Source: Bremia lactucae
Lineage: Eukaryota > Oomycota > Peronosporomycetes > Peronosporales > Peronosporaceae
Direction of reading: 5' to 3'
DNA length: 21,081 nucleotides
Assembly: GCF_004359215.1 (NCBI RefSeq)
Contig: NC_090624.1
Span: 2,778,244 to 2,799,324, forward strand
Positions 8,704 through 16,990 of the stretch are shown piece by piece (within the stretch, counting starts at the first letter, position 1; every line of letters starts with the position of its first letter). Under the pieces are notes generated by a model. The model worked only from the letters and a program-made list of their open reading frames with translations, had not been told where the DNA came from and searched no databases. Position numbers and translations under genes: made by a program.

Positions 8704-9157
8704 TGTAACGGGGTGTATCGTTACATGAAATTAACACTTAAAGGTTGGAAATTAGTATATTATCTAAAAGGTAAATAATATTTGGAGGATATTACATTAT
8801 ATAGTAATATTCAGAATTCTTATCCATAAGTAGGTATAGGTCATTATATCTATTTATATCGATGACTAATCAACTGCAGGAGTAATCAGAGAGAGTTACA
8901 GATAAGATAGAGATAAGAATTCATTACATGTTTAGTATTAGATTATAATTGAGTTAGCATTTACAAATAAAGAACAAGAGACACTTTATTATATTTAATA
9001 AAGTTTTCATTTTACTCTTTTTGAGCTAGTTACCTTAAAGAGATGTCTTCCTCTGCACGTACTAGTGTACGTGAAATAACGAAAGGCACCACTCACAACT
9101 GAAGCAGTGTGAAGTGAACTTGTACTGAAACAGTACAAGTCGCAGTGCCCCGTTACA
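8704..9157 (+). repeat. LTR B, right copy (inverted)
   Basis: A 454-bp block starts TGTAACGGGGTGTATCG and ends GTGCCCCGTTACA. It is the reverse complement of 7575-8024. Together they form a large inverted repeat around a 679-bp spacer. The right flank, starting TAGCCGG at 9158, matches the interior of repeat X at 18887, so the right breakpoint is exact. Confidence 0.88.
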
Positions 9158-10118
9158 TAGCCGGTATAATATTGAAACAAAAATAATCAGCAACTAATGC
9201 ATCACACCTTAAACGTTTCATATTATCGCAAAAAATACCTTCTTACTAAAGGTGCTTGGAATCCAATATCGCATTCTATCTTGCGATTGTACTGCGTAAC
9301 CTGCTTATGAACCTTCCTTTTCTAGATACGTTGGCGACGAGAGTCACAGCCTCTATATTTTCCGGAATAAGATTGGAGAAGACGCCATAATCCTCTTTTA
9401 AACCACAAATTTTCTCATATTGATTTTCCTGCAACTGGGTACCTAGTGCATCAGCCTCGTCATGTTTCGTTAGTGCGCGACGCATTATACGTCCCTTGCG
9501 TAATGATCTACTAAGCCAAAGGTTGAAACAACTGCTTTTAAATCCCTTCGACAAACTCTGAGTGGACGCAACTTTGCAATCGCTTAGCTTCCGTTATTCG
9601 CTTAGCACGCACGTACCTTTGCATCATGCTACGATACAAAAATTTGCCAGTCTTGATATTGGAACGAGCAAAAGTCCCTTTTGAAAAACTTGCGCTGAAC
9701 AAGACGATTGGCATCGCCGTAGACCGCAAGCATCGAGCTCTGTGTAATCAAAGACGGTTGGAATTCTTTTTCGAACGTCATCTCGTGAATGCTCTTCAGC
9801 GCGTCGGATGTTATATGTATGGATTTTGCTAAAGTCTTCCACGTCTCTTGGAGTTAGCTAGACAAATTACAATTTCTTTGCTGTCCGCAAACAGCATGTC
9901 ATTCTCCATATCACAGACCTTTTAAGTCTTCGTTCAGCCCTTGTCACGTCCGTTGACTTTCATTTGTGCCAAAGACTCGAGCTTAGCTGACGGCTCTTGA
10001 CATTGTTAAGCTTCTTCATAGCAGTTGGCGCTAGCAATTTTTAACGAGATTATACCAACATCATATAACTTTTTTTCGTCATATCCAAATTTTGATTCTT
10101 GTCGTGTCATGCGAGCAA
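9158..10118 (-). repeat. Repeat X, copy 1 (left-truncated), with decayed minus-strand ORFs
   Basis: This 961-bp segment is almost identical to 18887-19847 and to 20563-21081. It holds several minus-strand frames that look like pieces of one decayed gene. One (9554-9276) contains MRRALTKHDEADALGTQ ... NLIPENIEAVTLVANVSRKG. A second (9729-9538) contains RYVRAKRITEAKRL. A third, without a start (about 9852-9629), contains ETWKTLAKSIHITSDALKSI and SSMLAVYGDANRLVQRKFF. I recognise no family. The right end, GAGCAA at 10118, is where copies 2 and 1 part ways: here it continues into the CRN upstream region, whereas copy 2 meets LTR A3. The left part (about 250 bp plus part of LTR A) was lost when the inverted LTRs arrived. 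Confidence 0.8.
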
Positions 10119-10245
10119 CTACGCCTTTCCAAATAAATAGTCATAATGTCACAAAGTGTATAAAGAGTACTAGATTGATGTATTTAAAAGTTTCGACCAC
10201 CCGCAAGTATTTCTTTGACGGGGCATTCTCGAAGTTGCCTCAAAT

Positions 10246-10488
10246 ATGTCACGTAAAGTTTGGTTCCAGCTGGTGAATAGAGGAGGCAACACAGTCGGCA
10301 CAGTCGACTTCGTCAGGATGCCGTCGGATGAAGCAGATGTTGGTGATGTACGGGACGCTGTAAAGAATAAATACAGCGACAGTCACCTCTCCGGCATTGC
10401 CACGTCTGAACTCATAGTCTACGCGAATGGGGTGGCATACAACAAGAAGCACGCCTTACAAGAAGTTGCCGATCAGACAGCTTGGTAG
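10246..10488 (+). CDS. Crinkler (CRN) N-terminal header domain, separate frame
   Basis: Eighty codons start at ATG 10246. The start MSRKVWFQLVNRGGNTVGTVDFVRMPSDEADVGDVRDAVKNKY fits the ubiquitin-like header of Crinkler effectors, with a KLWF/KVWF opening strand, a DVxDxRDAVK helix and a later LIVYANG strand. In this family the header is linked to host-cell delivery. A canonical LxLFLAK motif is not visible; this is the divergent header subtype. No classical signal peptide is visible. The frame ends with TAG at 10486-10488, overlapping the next frame, which carries the enzymatic part. A single-base change or sequencing error between about 10410 and 10482 would account for the split. It lies 127 bp after repeat X. 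Confidence 0.85.
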   Translation: MSRKVWFQLVNRGGNTVGTVDFVRMPSDEADVGDVRDAVKNKYSDSHLSGIATSELIVYANGVAYNKKHALQEVADQTAW

Positions 10489-12026
10489 ATAAGAAAGACC
10501 CGATCATTATAGTGAATATGCATGAGGAACCAGAACAGAAGAAGCTGAAGACATTGATTGTAAAAATCCAGGACGAGCTGATAAATTCGATTGGGCGCAA
10601 CTTGGATATCGGGACGTGGCAGGTTGGCGGCTTCAATCTCGAGATTTTCCGCGTTGAACCGGATTTTCCCAAGTGGTTTTACGTTAGAGAGGAAACAATC
10701 GATATCATCAAGGTATTCGAGTCCCAGATGCGAGCAAACAAGAAAATTGTGTTCAAGGGTACGCCTGGTGTTGGTAAGAGCATGCTGGTCGTGTTGTTTG
10801 CGTTCTACCTGGCCTTGATTGAAGAGAAACGAGTCGTTCTGTTTCGTAATATTATAAATGGTTTTTCCTTGTTGTATCTCGATGCAGAAAACAAGGAGTT
10901 CTGGCGAATGGACGAGGAGAATTCTGAAGACCTGGATTTGTACCGGCAGTATTTTAAGGGCGCAGTATTGTGTCTGGACGGGTTTCGAGAAGACTTTATT
11001 AGAAATCACCATAATGTGCTTGCAAAGTTCCGGCTGCTGGCCACTTCTGCTCAGTATGAAACAAAGGGTGGCGAAAGCGGAGTAACTTGCGAGTGCCTTG
11101 TTCCATTTTGGTCGCTTTCCGATTTAAATTTGATTGGCGCGCATCGTGAGTTGTCGAAGCACATGATCAAAAACATATATTTTTACTCGGGTGGAAGTTT
11201 GCGAGCTCTCTTATGGGGTCAATCAGAAGCGAAGCATCTGGTTGACAAAGCAGCCAAAAAGGTCGATCCGAAGATTGCAGAATTTCTCATTACGCAGCAT
11301 GGAAGTACGTTGGATAAACAAATTGATCGCATACGGATGACGGGAATTCGAGCAAACGATCACCGTGATTTGGAAAAGTATACGAATTCCGACTATTGGG
11401 TTTCTGAGGTCACCTCTGAATATGCGTTGAGAAAACTGGGCAAAATTATAAAGCCAACTTATTACGAAGAAATGTGGTCCAAAGGCCGCAAGCTTCGAGA
11501 TGGGGTGTTAATGGACATTGCATTTGAGAACTACGTGCATACACTGGCGAGGGATGGAAAAAAGATTGAGTTGCAAGTGAGGGAATACAACCGAGTGAAA
11601 GAGAGTCAGCATACCTATATTGCGTTGGAAATCGAAGCCAAGTCGTGCTGCAACGATGGAGTTACTGCAGCAGAATGCGATACAGCCATGCAGCGATTTG
11701 CGACTTCGAATGACGATTATTGGTATCCCTCTTTTCGTTGTTTGAAGTCGATCGATTGTGTCGCAAAGCTGAAGAGAGATGGACAGCCTTGCACGTTTAT
11801 ATTGATTCAAATTACAAAATCAATCAGACACTCATTCAACTCATCCGCTATCAACAAGTATGCGGAGTTCTTTCCGGGCGGCTGCCATTACATTGCATTG
11901 GTGCCCAACAAAGAGGTATGTGATAACTTTCAACTTGTTCCACCTAATTTTGCCGCCAGTGTGCGTTTGCATGTTGCATACATCACGACTGGTGCTTTTG
12001 ATACTACGCGTTACTACAGCAAGTAA
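10482..12026 (+). CDS. Crinkler effector body: P-loop NTPase plus REase-like C-terminal domain
   Basis: This is a 514-codon open frame without internal stops, entered from the header frame (it is open from 10410; the TTG at 10482 is unlikely to be the true start). Residues 1-20 form a linker with a hydrophobic PIIIVN strand, where CRNs normally carry the HVLVVVP end. Walker A is GTPGVGKS (93-100). A Walker B-like AVLCLDGF is at 161-168, a sensor-like LLATSA at 185-190 and a YFYSGGSLR motif at 233-241. The C-terminal 150 residues carry YWYPSFRCLKSID ... FILIQITKSIRH: Asp425, Gln443-x-Thr445 and His450 fit the restriction-endonuclease-like fold described for CRN/RHS-type proteins. The expected role is intracellular action in the plant host, probably in the nucleus. 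Stop TAA at 12024-12026. It is intronless, as is usual for CRNs. It is the best preserved gene in the window. Confidence 0.87.
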   Translation: MVDKKDPIIIVNMHEEPEQKKLKTLIVKIQDELINSIGRNLDIGTWQVGGFNLEIFRVEPDFPKWFYVREETIDIIKVFESQMRANKKIVFKGTPGVGKSMLVVLFAFYLALIEEKRVVLFRNIINGFSLLYLDAENKEFWRMDEENSEDLDLYRQYFKGAVLCLDGFREDFIRNHHNVLAKFRLLATSAQYETKGGESGVTCECLVPFWSLSDLNLIGAHRELSKHMIKNIYFYSGGSLRALLWGQSEAKHLVDKAAKKVDPKIAEFLITQHGSTLDKQIDRIRMTGIRANDHRDLEKYTNSDYWVSEVTSEYALRKLGKIIKPTYYEEMWSKGRKLRDGVLMDIAFENYVHTLARDGKKIELQVREYNRVKESQHTYIALEIEAKSCCNDGVTAAECDTAMQRFATSNDDYWYPSFRCLKSIDCVAKLKRDGQPCTFILIQITKSIRHSFNSSAINKYAEFFPGGCHYIALVPNKEVCDNFQLVPPNFAASVRLHVAYITTGAFDTTRYYSK

Positions 12027-12416
12027 TGAAACTTTTTAACAACAAGCTGCAATTTATTACTTTATACTTCATGTTTTTATGGTGATAATCTTGTTTGGTA
12101 AAATACTAATAATCGCACCACTATCGTTAAACTTGTCTACTGCTAATAAAGATTCGTACCAAAAGAACTGAACAGCACCTGAAAACGTCGCGAAAAGAGT
12201 GTTTTGATATGTTTTGCTGCTTGTAAAAGGCTCCGTGCTCAGAGATTCATTTTGTAAGAGCAGTGCGAGTTGGAAAGCTTAGTGATGGCTTACGAAAAGT
12301 GGACAAAATTTGATGTCACTCACCCTCAGTAGATCCGATCAATCAGCCCATGACTTTTCCATGACTCTCCTCGTGCGAGGCGTATACCAATGCAAATATC
12401 AAAGCCGACACAGGAA
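12027..12416. other. CRN 3' flank, nothing recognised
   Basis: AT-rich sequence between the CRN stop and the stop of the minus-strand membrane ORF, so the two genes converge here. AATAAA-like strings occur (for example AATAAAG near 12145) and could serve polyadenylation, but none is decisive. I see no repeat or coding signal. Confidence 0.5.
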
Positions 12417-12985
12417 CTAACGTGCAGCACAAACTTCGTTTATGGTCAATTCGGTCGATAACGAAAAACAAAAAGAACGTGCCCAGTAATTGCATCCCCA
12501 CGTATACGTTGCGTCTTGAATGGATCGATACGTATTGGACAGATACATAATCACGCAGCCCACAAAGAGCTCCGAGACCAGCAATTGCATCAATCCGACT
12601 GCAAATTTCTGCACTAACGCGCCACCCACTTTACTGTGACTTCTGGCCTCTTTGTCCCAAATCATCCCCAATTCTTTCGCCACACTTTTCTTACGACGCA
12701 AAACGGCCAAACACCGTTCCCACGATTCCAACATCTTGCGCATATACATACACCCGAAACGAACTCTCAGGGAATACGTAGACAGCAGGCGTAGTATAAT
12801 TGTCGCAATAAACACTTGCCAGACCCATCCAACTTCATCCGACGACGACGAAAACCACGACGCAAATAAAATGCCAGACAGAAAGCCACAGCGCAAGAGC
12901 AGCAACGCTTCTCCACGCTTGTCCCGCGTTGAAATTTCATAAATATACACGGCCAGCGTCGGTAGCAGCAGCTCAACGGAGTTGC
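12417..12985 (-). CDS. Multi-pass membrane protein, unrecognised, probably partial
   Basis: The minus frame opens after a stop near 12988 and runs through LLLPTLAVYIYEISTRDKRGEALLLL to a TAG at 12417-12419. The first internal Met is at 12950, giving 177 residues. Hydrophobic stretches near residues 17-34 (LLLLRCGFLSGILFASWF), 44-55 (VWQVFIATIILR) and 117-137 (GLMQLLVSELFVGCVIMYLSN) suggest three or more membrane segments, separated by a basic, charged loop with LESWERCLAVLRRKKSVAKELG. Coding before the Met looks protein-like, so an upstream exon or lost 5' part is possible. It lies just downstream of the RPA2 pseudogene on the same strand, which suggests a fragment of an ancestral host gene pair. 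I do not recognise the family. Confidence 0.5.
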
Positions 12986-13155
12986 CAAGTTAGTAAATGC
13001 CAGGCACTAAAAGCCCTTCGCTGTTCGTTTGATAACACATTCATTCTTTCAAGGATACTTACATACCTTTCCTATCGAATAAGCACATTGTAAGCATAAA
13101 AGCCATTAATTAAAGAGACTGTGATTAACAAAAATCCTTGCCTTTCGTCCTTGCG

Positions 13156-13944
13156 TTAAGCTGTGCACTTGAAATGGTCTTCATCAATCGTAGAGTAGAC
13201 GTGATCCAGCATCGAAGTTGGTGCCCTCGCAAAGTGGCAAAAATGGGGTCCACCTAAAACCGCAATCATTCATGCACGTCGCCAAGACGTTTAAAATGGC
13301 TTGATGCTCCTTTGAGAACGTCGAGTCCAGGGGCTTGTAACACGTGATATCTCCGTACCCTCCCGTGCTTAGCGGATTCCATTATTTCACCGCCTTTGTG
13401 GACGTATCAAACGACGTCATTGCAACGTCCGCCTTGCCAACGGACCCCTTGGTATTGTAGCAATGCACGTAAATTACTTCTAAGAAATGATGCGTGAGCT
13501 CGTTCAAATCCTGCAGCGGACTCACTTATAAGCACGTGAAACTCCATTTGCCCTGGAAACTTCGCAATTTGCTCACAACACGCACCTAGATGCCTTCTCG
13601 AAGGTCGCTAGCGTATTTGTCAGCATTGACAAAGTACTGGCAATCAAAAGATCCCGAGCCGTCGTCTAATTGGAAACGCACGCTTGTGGATTGTGGCATT
13701 GAGCCAATTAATAAACCTATGAGCCGCACGGTGGACAGTTCCTGACCGTCTAGGCGAAGCACGTCGTCGTCACTCGCATGAAGCGACTGTAGCTGCCTGA
13801 TTGTGACAGGGAAAATACTCTGGGCACCACTACTGCGCTTAGTAGGTGTTTGCTGGCTTCCAGACGGCTGACTAGACATAAAGCCGCCCCCGTTGCCACT
13901 GTATTCGTCGTTCCCATACGCCTCAAGCCACCGCCATAATTCAT
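13156..13944 (-). pseudogene. RPA2: Replication protein A 32-kDa subunit (RPA2), decayed
   Basis: On the minus strand, an MNYGGG start at 13944 is followed, after a frame change, by the Gly/Ser-rich N-terminus (AYGNDEYSGNGGGFMSSQPSGSQQ). The OB-fold follows: FPVTIRQLQSL ... DGQELSTVRLIGLLIG ... SVRFQLDDGSGSFDCQYFVN, then VRVVSKLRSFQGKWSF, and LNELTHHFLEVIYVHCYN. The C-terminal winged helix keeps KEHQAILNVL, CEGTNFDAGS and, in another frame, VYSTIDEDHFK before a stop at 13156-13158. RPA2 is part of the single-stranded-DNA-binding RPA trimer. Three in-frame stops break it (TAG 13586-13588, TAA 13526-13528, TAA 13382-13384), together with at least two frameshifts, near the N-terminus and around 13200-13260. 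As RPA2 is normally essential, a functional copy presumably exists elsewhere. Confidence 0.88.
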
Positions 13945-14082
13945 GATGTCGATCCAAAAATGGTGCCAAGGACTAAAACGATAAATTTTAATAAAATATA
14001 CTTTACTTATATATTTGAGATTAATTAAAGAGATTTATACCTAAATTCAATACACTCGCTTAATTAAAGATCTAATTCAAAT

Positions 14083-14141
14083 CTGTAATCAGTGTAGGTT
14101 AACTAGCACTTATCAGTACTAGTTAAAGATACTTTGTTACA
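14083..14141 (+). repeat. LTR 3' end related to LTR A/C
   Basis: TGTAATCAGTGTAGGTTAAC ... CAGTACTAGTTAAAGAT followed by TTTGTTACA matches, base for base over most of its length, the reverse complement of the LTR A2 end (18183-18245) and the LTR C end (about 16275-16335). Upstream (13970-14082) is AT-rich and does not match clearly, so this is a truncated or diverged plus-oriented LTR. An 8-bp stem (TTAACTAG ... CTAGTTAA) is embedded. Confidence 0.6.
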
Positions 14142-14500
14142 CTAGTAACCCGAACAACACGATAACGAGGTATGACGGTATCGAACATGATCCAAAGTTA
14201 CGTATTTTCTGTAGCGGAACTACCTCGCTCCTTAAGCCACAGGAAGACTTATAGACTCAAAGAGTCTCATAGTTCTATAAAATAGTTGATTTAACAACTC
14301 AGGGAGTCGTACAAGCTAGTATAGCTTAGTGAATCCTAGTTTAAGGGATTCAGCGGTTCGAAGAATCAAGTGCCCAATAGTATATACCTTAGACAGGCTT
14401 CTATATCTCACAGATCAATGCGTAAGCCTTAGGAAGGCACTAGACGCTTTAAGCCCTAAAGGGGGACATAATTCTTACTATTATTTAAATCTAAAAACTT
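14142..14500. other. Probable retroelement internal sequence, non-coding
   Basis: This directly follows an LTR 3' end, and has the same high density of small hairpins as the other elements, such as TGAATCC ... GGATTCA near 14331-14355, AGACTC ... GAGTCT near 14252-14267 and AAGCTA ... TAGCTT near 14310-14325. A 60-codon plus frame (14329-14511) has no resemblance to known proteins. I infer leader sequence of a third element. Confidence 0.4.
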
Positions 14501-14515
14501 GCCCTCGTTGAGACA

Positions 14516-14602
14516 GGTAGCGACTTTTTTTAAATAAGAAACGGCCACTCTCAATGAAAAAGGTAATGACTTGTTTGAAATAGGAAACGGCTCATCTCAA
14601 TT
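14516..14602 (+). repeat. Imperfect direct repeat, two copies of about 38 bp
   Basis: GTAGCGACTTTTTTTAAATA followed by AGAAACGGCCACTCTCAA (from about 14517) recurs as GTAATGACTTGTTTGAAATA followed by GGAAACGGCTCATCTCAA (from about 14564). Spacing is about 47 bp. No coding sense is apparent. Confidence 0.65.
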
Positions 14603-15834
14603 GTTTTTTTAGTAGCGGCATAAAGATCGTTACTAAGCTAAATTTAATTAGACTTCGGCTACCACATATGTTACCCATAATGAATGGGATTTTAAATTTT
14701 AGATATTCAAAACAGAATAAAAAAAGAATTTTACACACAAAGTAAATGTACCGCAACAACGGTTCACTAATAGAAGTGTGTCCCATTACAGGTGGCCTCT
14801 GTCATGTCGACTGCAATTGATAAGATTTTTCTATGAAAGGCAAATTGACATCAGTCAAATAAATATGCCTGGTGGGACTCTATATTTTAAAAAAAGTGGC
14901 TTAGAGCTCGCTCTCACTTAAGAAAATCATGTTTGGCAAATTTCTTCCTATTTCGTTTTGCAGTTATGTCGTACAAATGTTTCAGAATTTTGTGTTGAAG
15001 AAATGTCTTAGAAAAAATCTTCGCTGAAGAATCGTAAAGATAATATCACATAGTCAGAATGCGTGTGTAGAAGCCAACCAATATTTAGTAAGTCACGTAG
15101 TGCGTCGATGTAGCAATTTAGGTGCGTCGATTTCGTAATTTCCTAAATTAGAGAATCGGTTTTGTCACATATTCGGTACCCTTGTGTTTGTTGTTATTAA
15201 ATAAAAACTACAGAATATTAACAGCATAAACTATTTCCATCCCGAAATTATACTAGGAACTGGAGTAACGACACCCCTTAATTAACACCTCTGTATTGAT
15301 GAGAGTAGTGTAATTAAAATTACTTTCTGATAATTCATATTGAGTAGTTCTTTTTTGCAAGCCTTTACAGCTACAATAGCTCAAAAAAGGGCTTTGAGTA
15401 TATGCGTATTTTTTCTGTTAAAAGCAAGATGCATATTTAATAAATACATTACGTACAAAAGCCGACAAAAACTGAAATGCAAGAGAATTGTGGTATGCTT
15501 GCGCCCATGGTGGTACAATTCAAAACGTTGCAAAGATTCGCTTGTTGGCAAGGTACGCAATGCACTTCCGCAGAAATTGATAGGAGCAAAAGCAAAAAAA
15601 TATATATTTAGCGTTAGATCCCTAAGACTAATTAATTTGCATGCGCAAGAGAGCCCCTCCGATCCTTGTCGTCTTTATCTAACTCATCTTCTCGCTCATT
15701 CTCGGCTTGCTGCGCTTTCTTATCGCTTATATGACTTGCTAACCACGTATGGACGCGCTTAGCCTTTCCCACCTGTTAAAAACATACACATTCTAACACC
15801 GCCAAACCACGACACGACTTCTTATGTGTCCACG
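14603..15834. other. AT-rich region without a supported gene
   Basis: No conserved coding block is visible. A 140-codon plus frame (15340-15762, starting at a non-ATG codon) is basic and low in recognisable structure. It could be a chance frame, though its C-terminal part (PSDPCRLYLTHLLAHSRLAA) is not obviously random. A 22-bp imperfect tandem pair (GTGCGTCGAT ... at 15100 and 15122) is present. Hairpins are sparse here compared with the retroelement segments. Confidence 0.5.
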
Positions 15835-16335
15835 TGTAATGGGGAGTCCCGTTAGATAATACTATTTCCTACAAGGAAAATATTTTAAACCTGTTAAACC
15901 AGTGACAGAAATTAACTAAAGAAGTACACAATTATTATCTTTGATTGGTTTACCTTTAGTCCAATATTATTATTTTAAAATATTGACGCAATAAGACATT
16001 AGCTCTATTGATTGATTGATTTAAGTTTTAAAACCCCGCAAGTTGTTTCAAGACACGATAAGGCTCGCGCAAGAAGGCGCACTGCATATTTAATTATTAA
16101 TATATTATGGCCAGTAGCTAGAAGATCGTTATTAGAGAAACTCAATAAATTAATATGGTTTATAGTTTTTCCTATTCTTAATCTTTGATTTTACCTTTAA
16201 TAGCTAAGACTTCTTAGCTTTTTAGAACCTCCCCCTGCACGTCGTGTACGTGAAGTAGTCGAGACACCCACCTTATGTAATCAGTGCAGGTTGACATGTA
16301 CTGTTAGCAGTGTTAGCAAAAGGTGCTCCATTACA
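15835..16335 (+). repeat. LTR C (5' LTR of a plus-strand Gypsy-type element)
   Basis: A 501-bp block starts TGTAATGGGGAG and ends GGTGCTCCATTACA. It is related along much of its length to the reverse complement of LTR A2. Matching parts are GAAGATCGTTA, the GTACGTGAAGTAGTCGAGACACC block, the AATCAGTGCAGGTTGACATG block and GCAAAAGGTGCTCC. The flanks (CCACG left, CTTTG right) show no target-site duplication. The sequence after the LTR resembles the leader of LTR A2's element (CGTAGTCCATCAAGAGGCC against CGTAGTCCGTTCAACAGCCC), confirming orientation. Confidence 0.75.
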
Positions 16336-16689
16336 CTTTGTCGCACATCGTAGTCCATCAAGAGGCCTTCGCACGGTCCATTCAACTTGGATATCTTGGG
16401 TGATAAAGGAGTAAGCTCTCAAGCCCCTAAAGACGGCTTATAGGTAACAGGTGAAATGTTCACTCACTTGAGTGACGTTGAATGGAGAGTGATCGAACGG
16501 ATGAGTTTGGTCGAAGGCGGGTCAGCTATAAGCGCCATGTGTTTTACGCCAAAACGAGACGAGTAGCATGCGAATTTAGCCAGGTTCCTACAACATAACC
16601 TCGACGGGGCCCAAGAAAAGGCTCCTTGCCAACAAGGCTCAACACGCAGAACTGCTGAGAGAACAGGGTGCTTAACAGTTGGAGCTGTT

Positions 16690-16990
16690 GAGGCAGCAGC
16701 ATTTAAAAGCTGCTAGCGGGCCGACGCTTTCACGGCGAGCCGAAAGTTTTAAGAAAGAAATCTTTATGTTTAATGCAGTCGAAGACAACTCCCTTTAAGA
16801 TGGATCGTCGAATTTGAAGACACCATAGAAGCTCGCCGCATAAATGATGAGCGACGAAAGCGAATTTTGCAAATTTAAATTTGTCGGACGTGCCGAACCT
16901 TGATCCTTAGGGCTCAAGCTTGACGACATCGTACAAGGTCCTCACGACCCGGCTCAGACAAACATATGAGCCGTCACGCGCCTAATTCAG
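16690..16990 (+). pseudogene. Gypsy gag relic, copy 3 (plus strand, most decayed)
   Basis: Following LTR C in the right order and orientation, GACGCTTTCACGGCGAGCCG corresponds to the TLSRRPENL part of the other gag copies. It is followed by recognisable matches to KAVEENSLRGYFVELDDAIEARHIDDDKKK, scattered over at least two frames and interrupted by stops. It ends near a GGGCTCAAGCTTGACGACAT stretch corresponding to the SWALRLKTND region. Older than the other two copies. Confidence 0.65.

Noticed and set aside
10246..10488. Secretion signal peptide on the CRN header
   Set aside because: The N-terminus is a charged beta-strand (MSRKVWFQLV) without a hydrophobic core; many divergent CRN headers lack a predictable signal.
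10473..11012. 179-codon minus-strand frame opposite the CRN gene
   Set aside because: It is the shadow of the well-supported CRN body; it has no recognisable motifs of its own.
14592..14786. Minus-strand 64-codon frame with hydrophobic Phe/Ile-rich segment
   Set aside because: Hydrophobicity follows from AT-richness; there is no coding signature.
15340..15762. 140-codon plus frame
   Set aside because: Non-ATG start, basic and featureless composition, no family resemblance. Mentioned only as a possibility within the AT-rich region.
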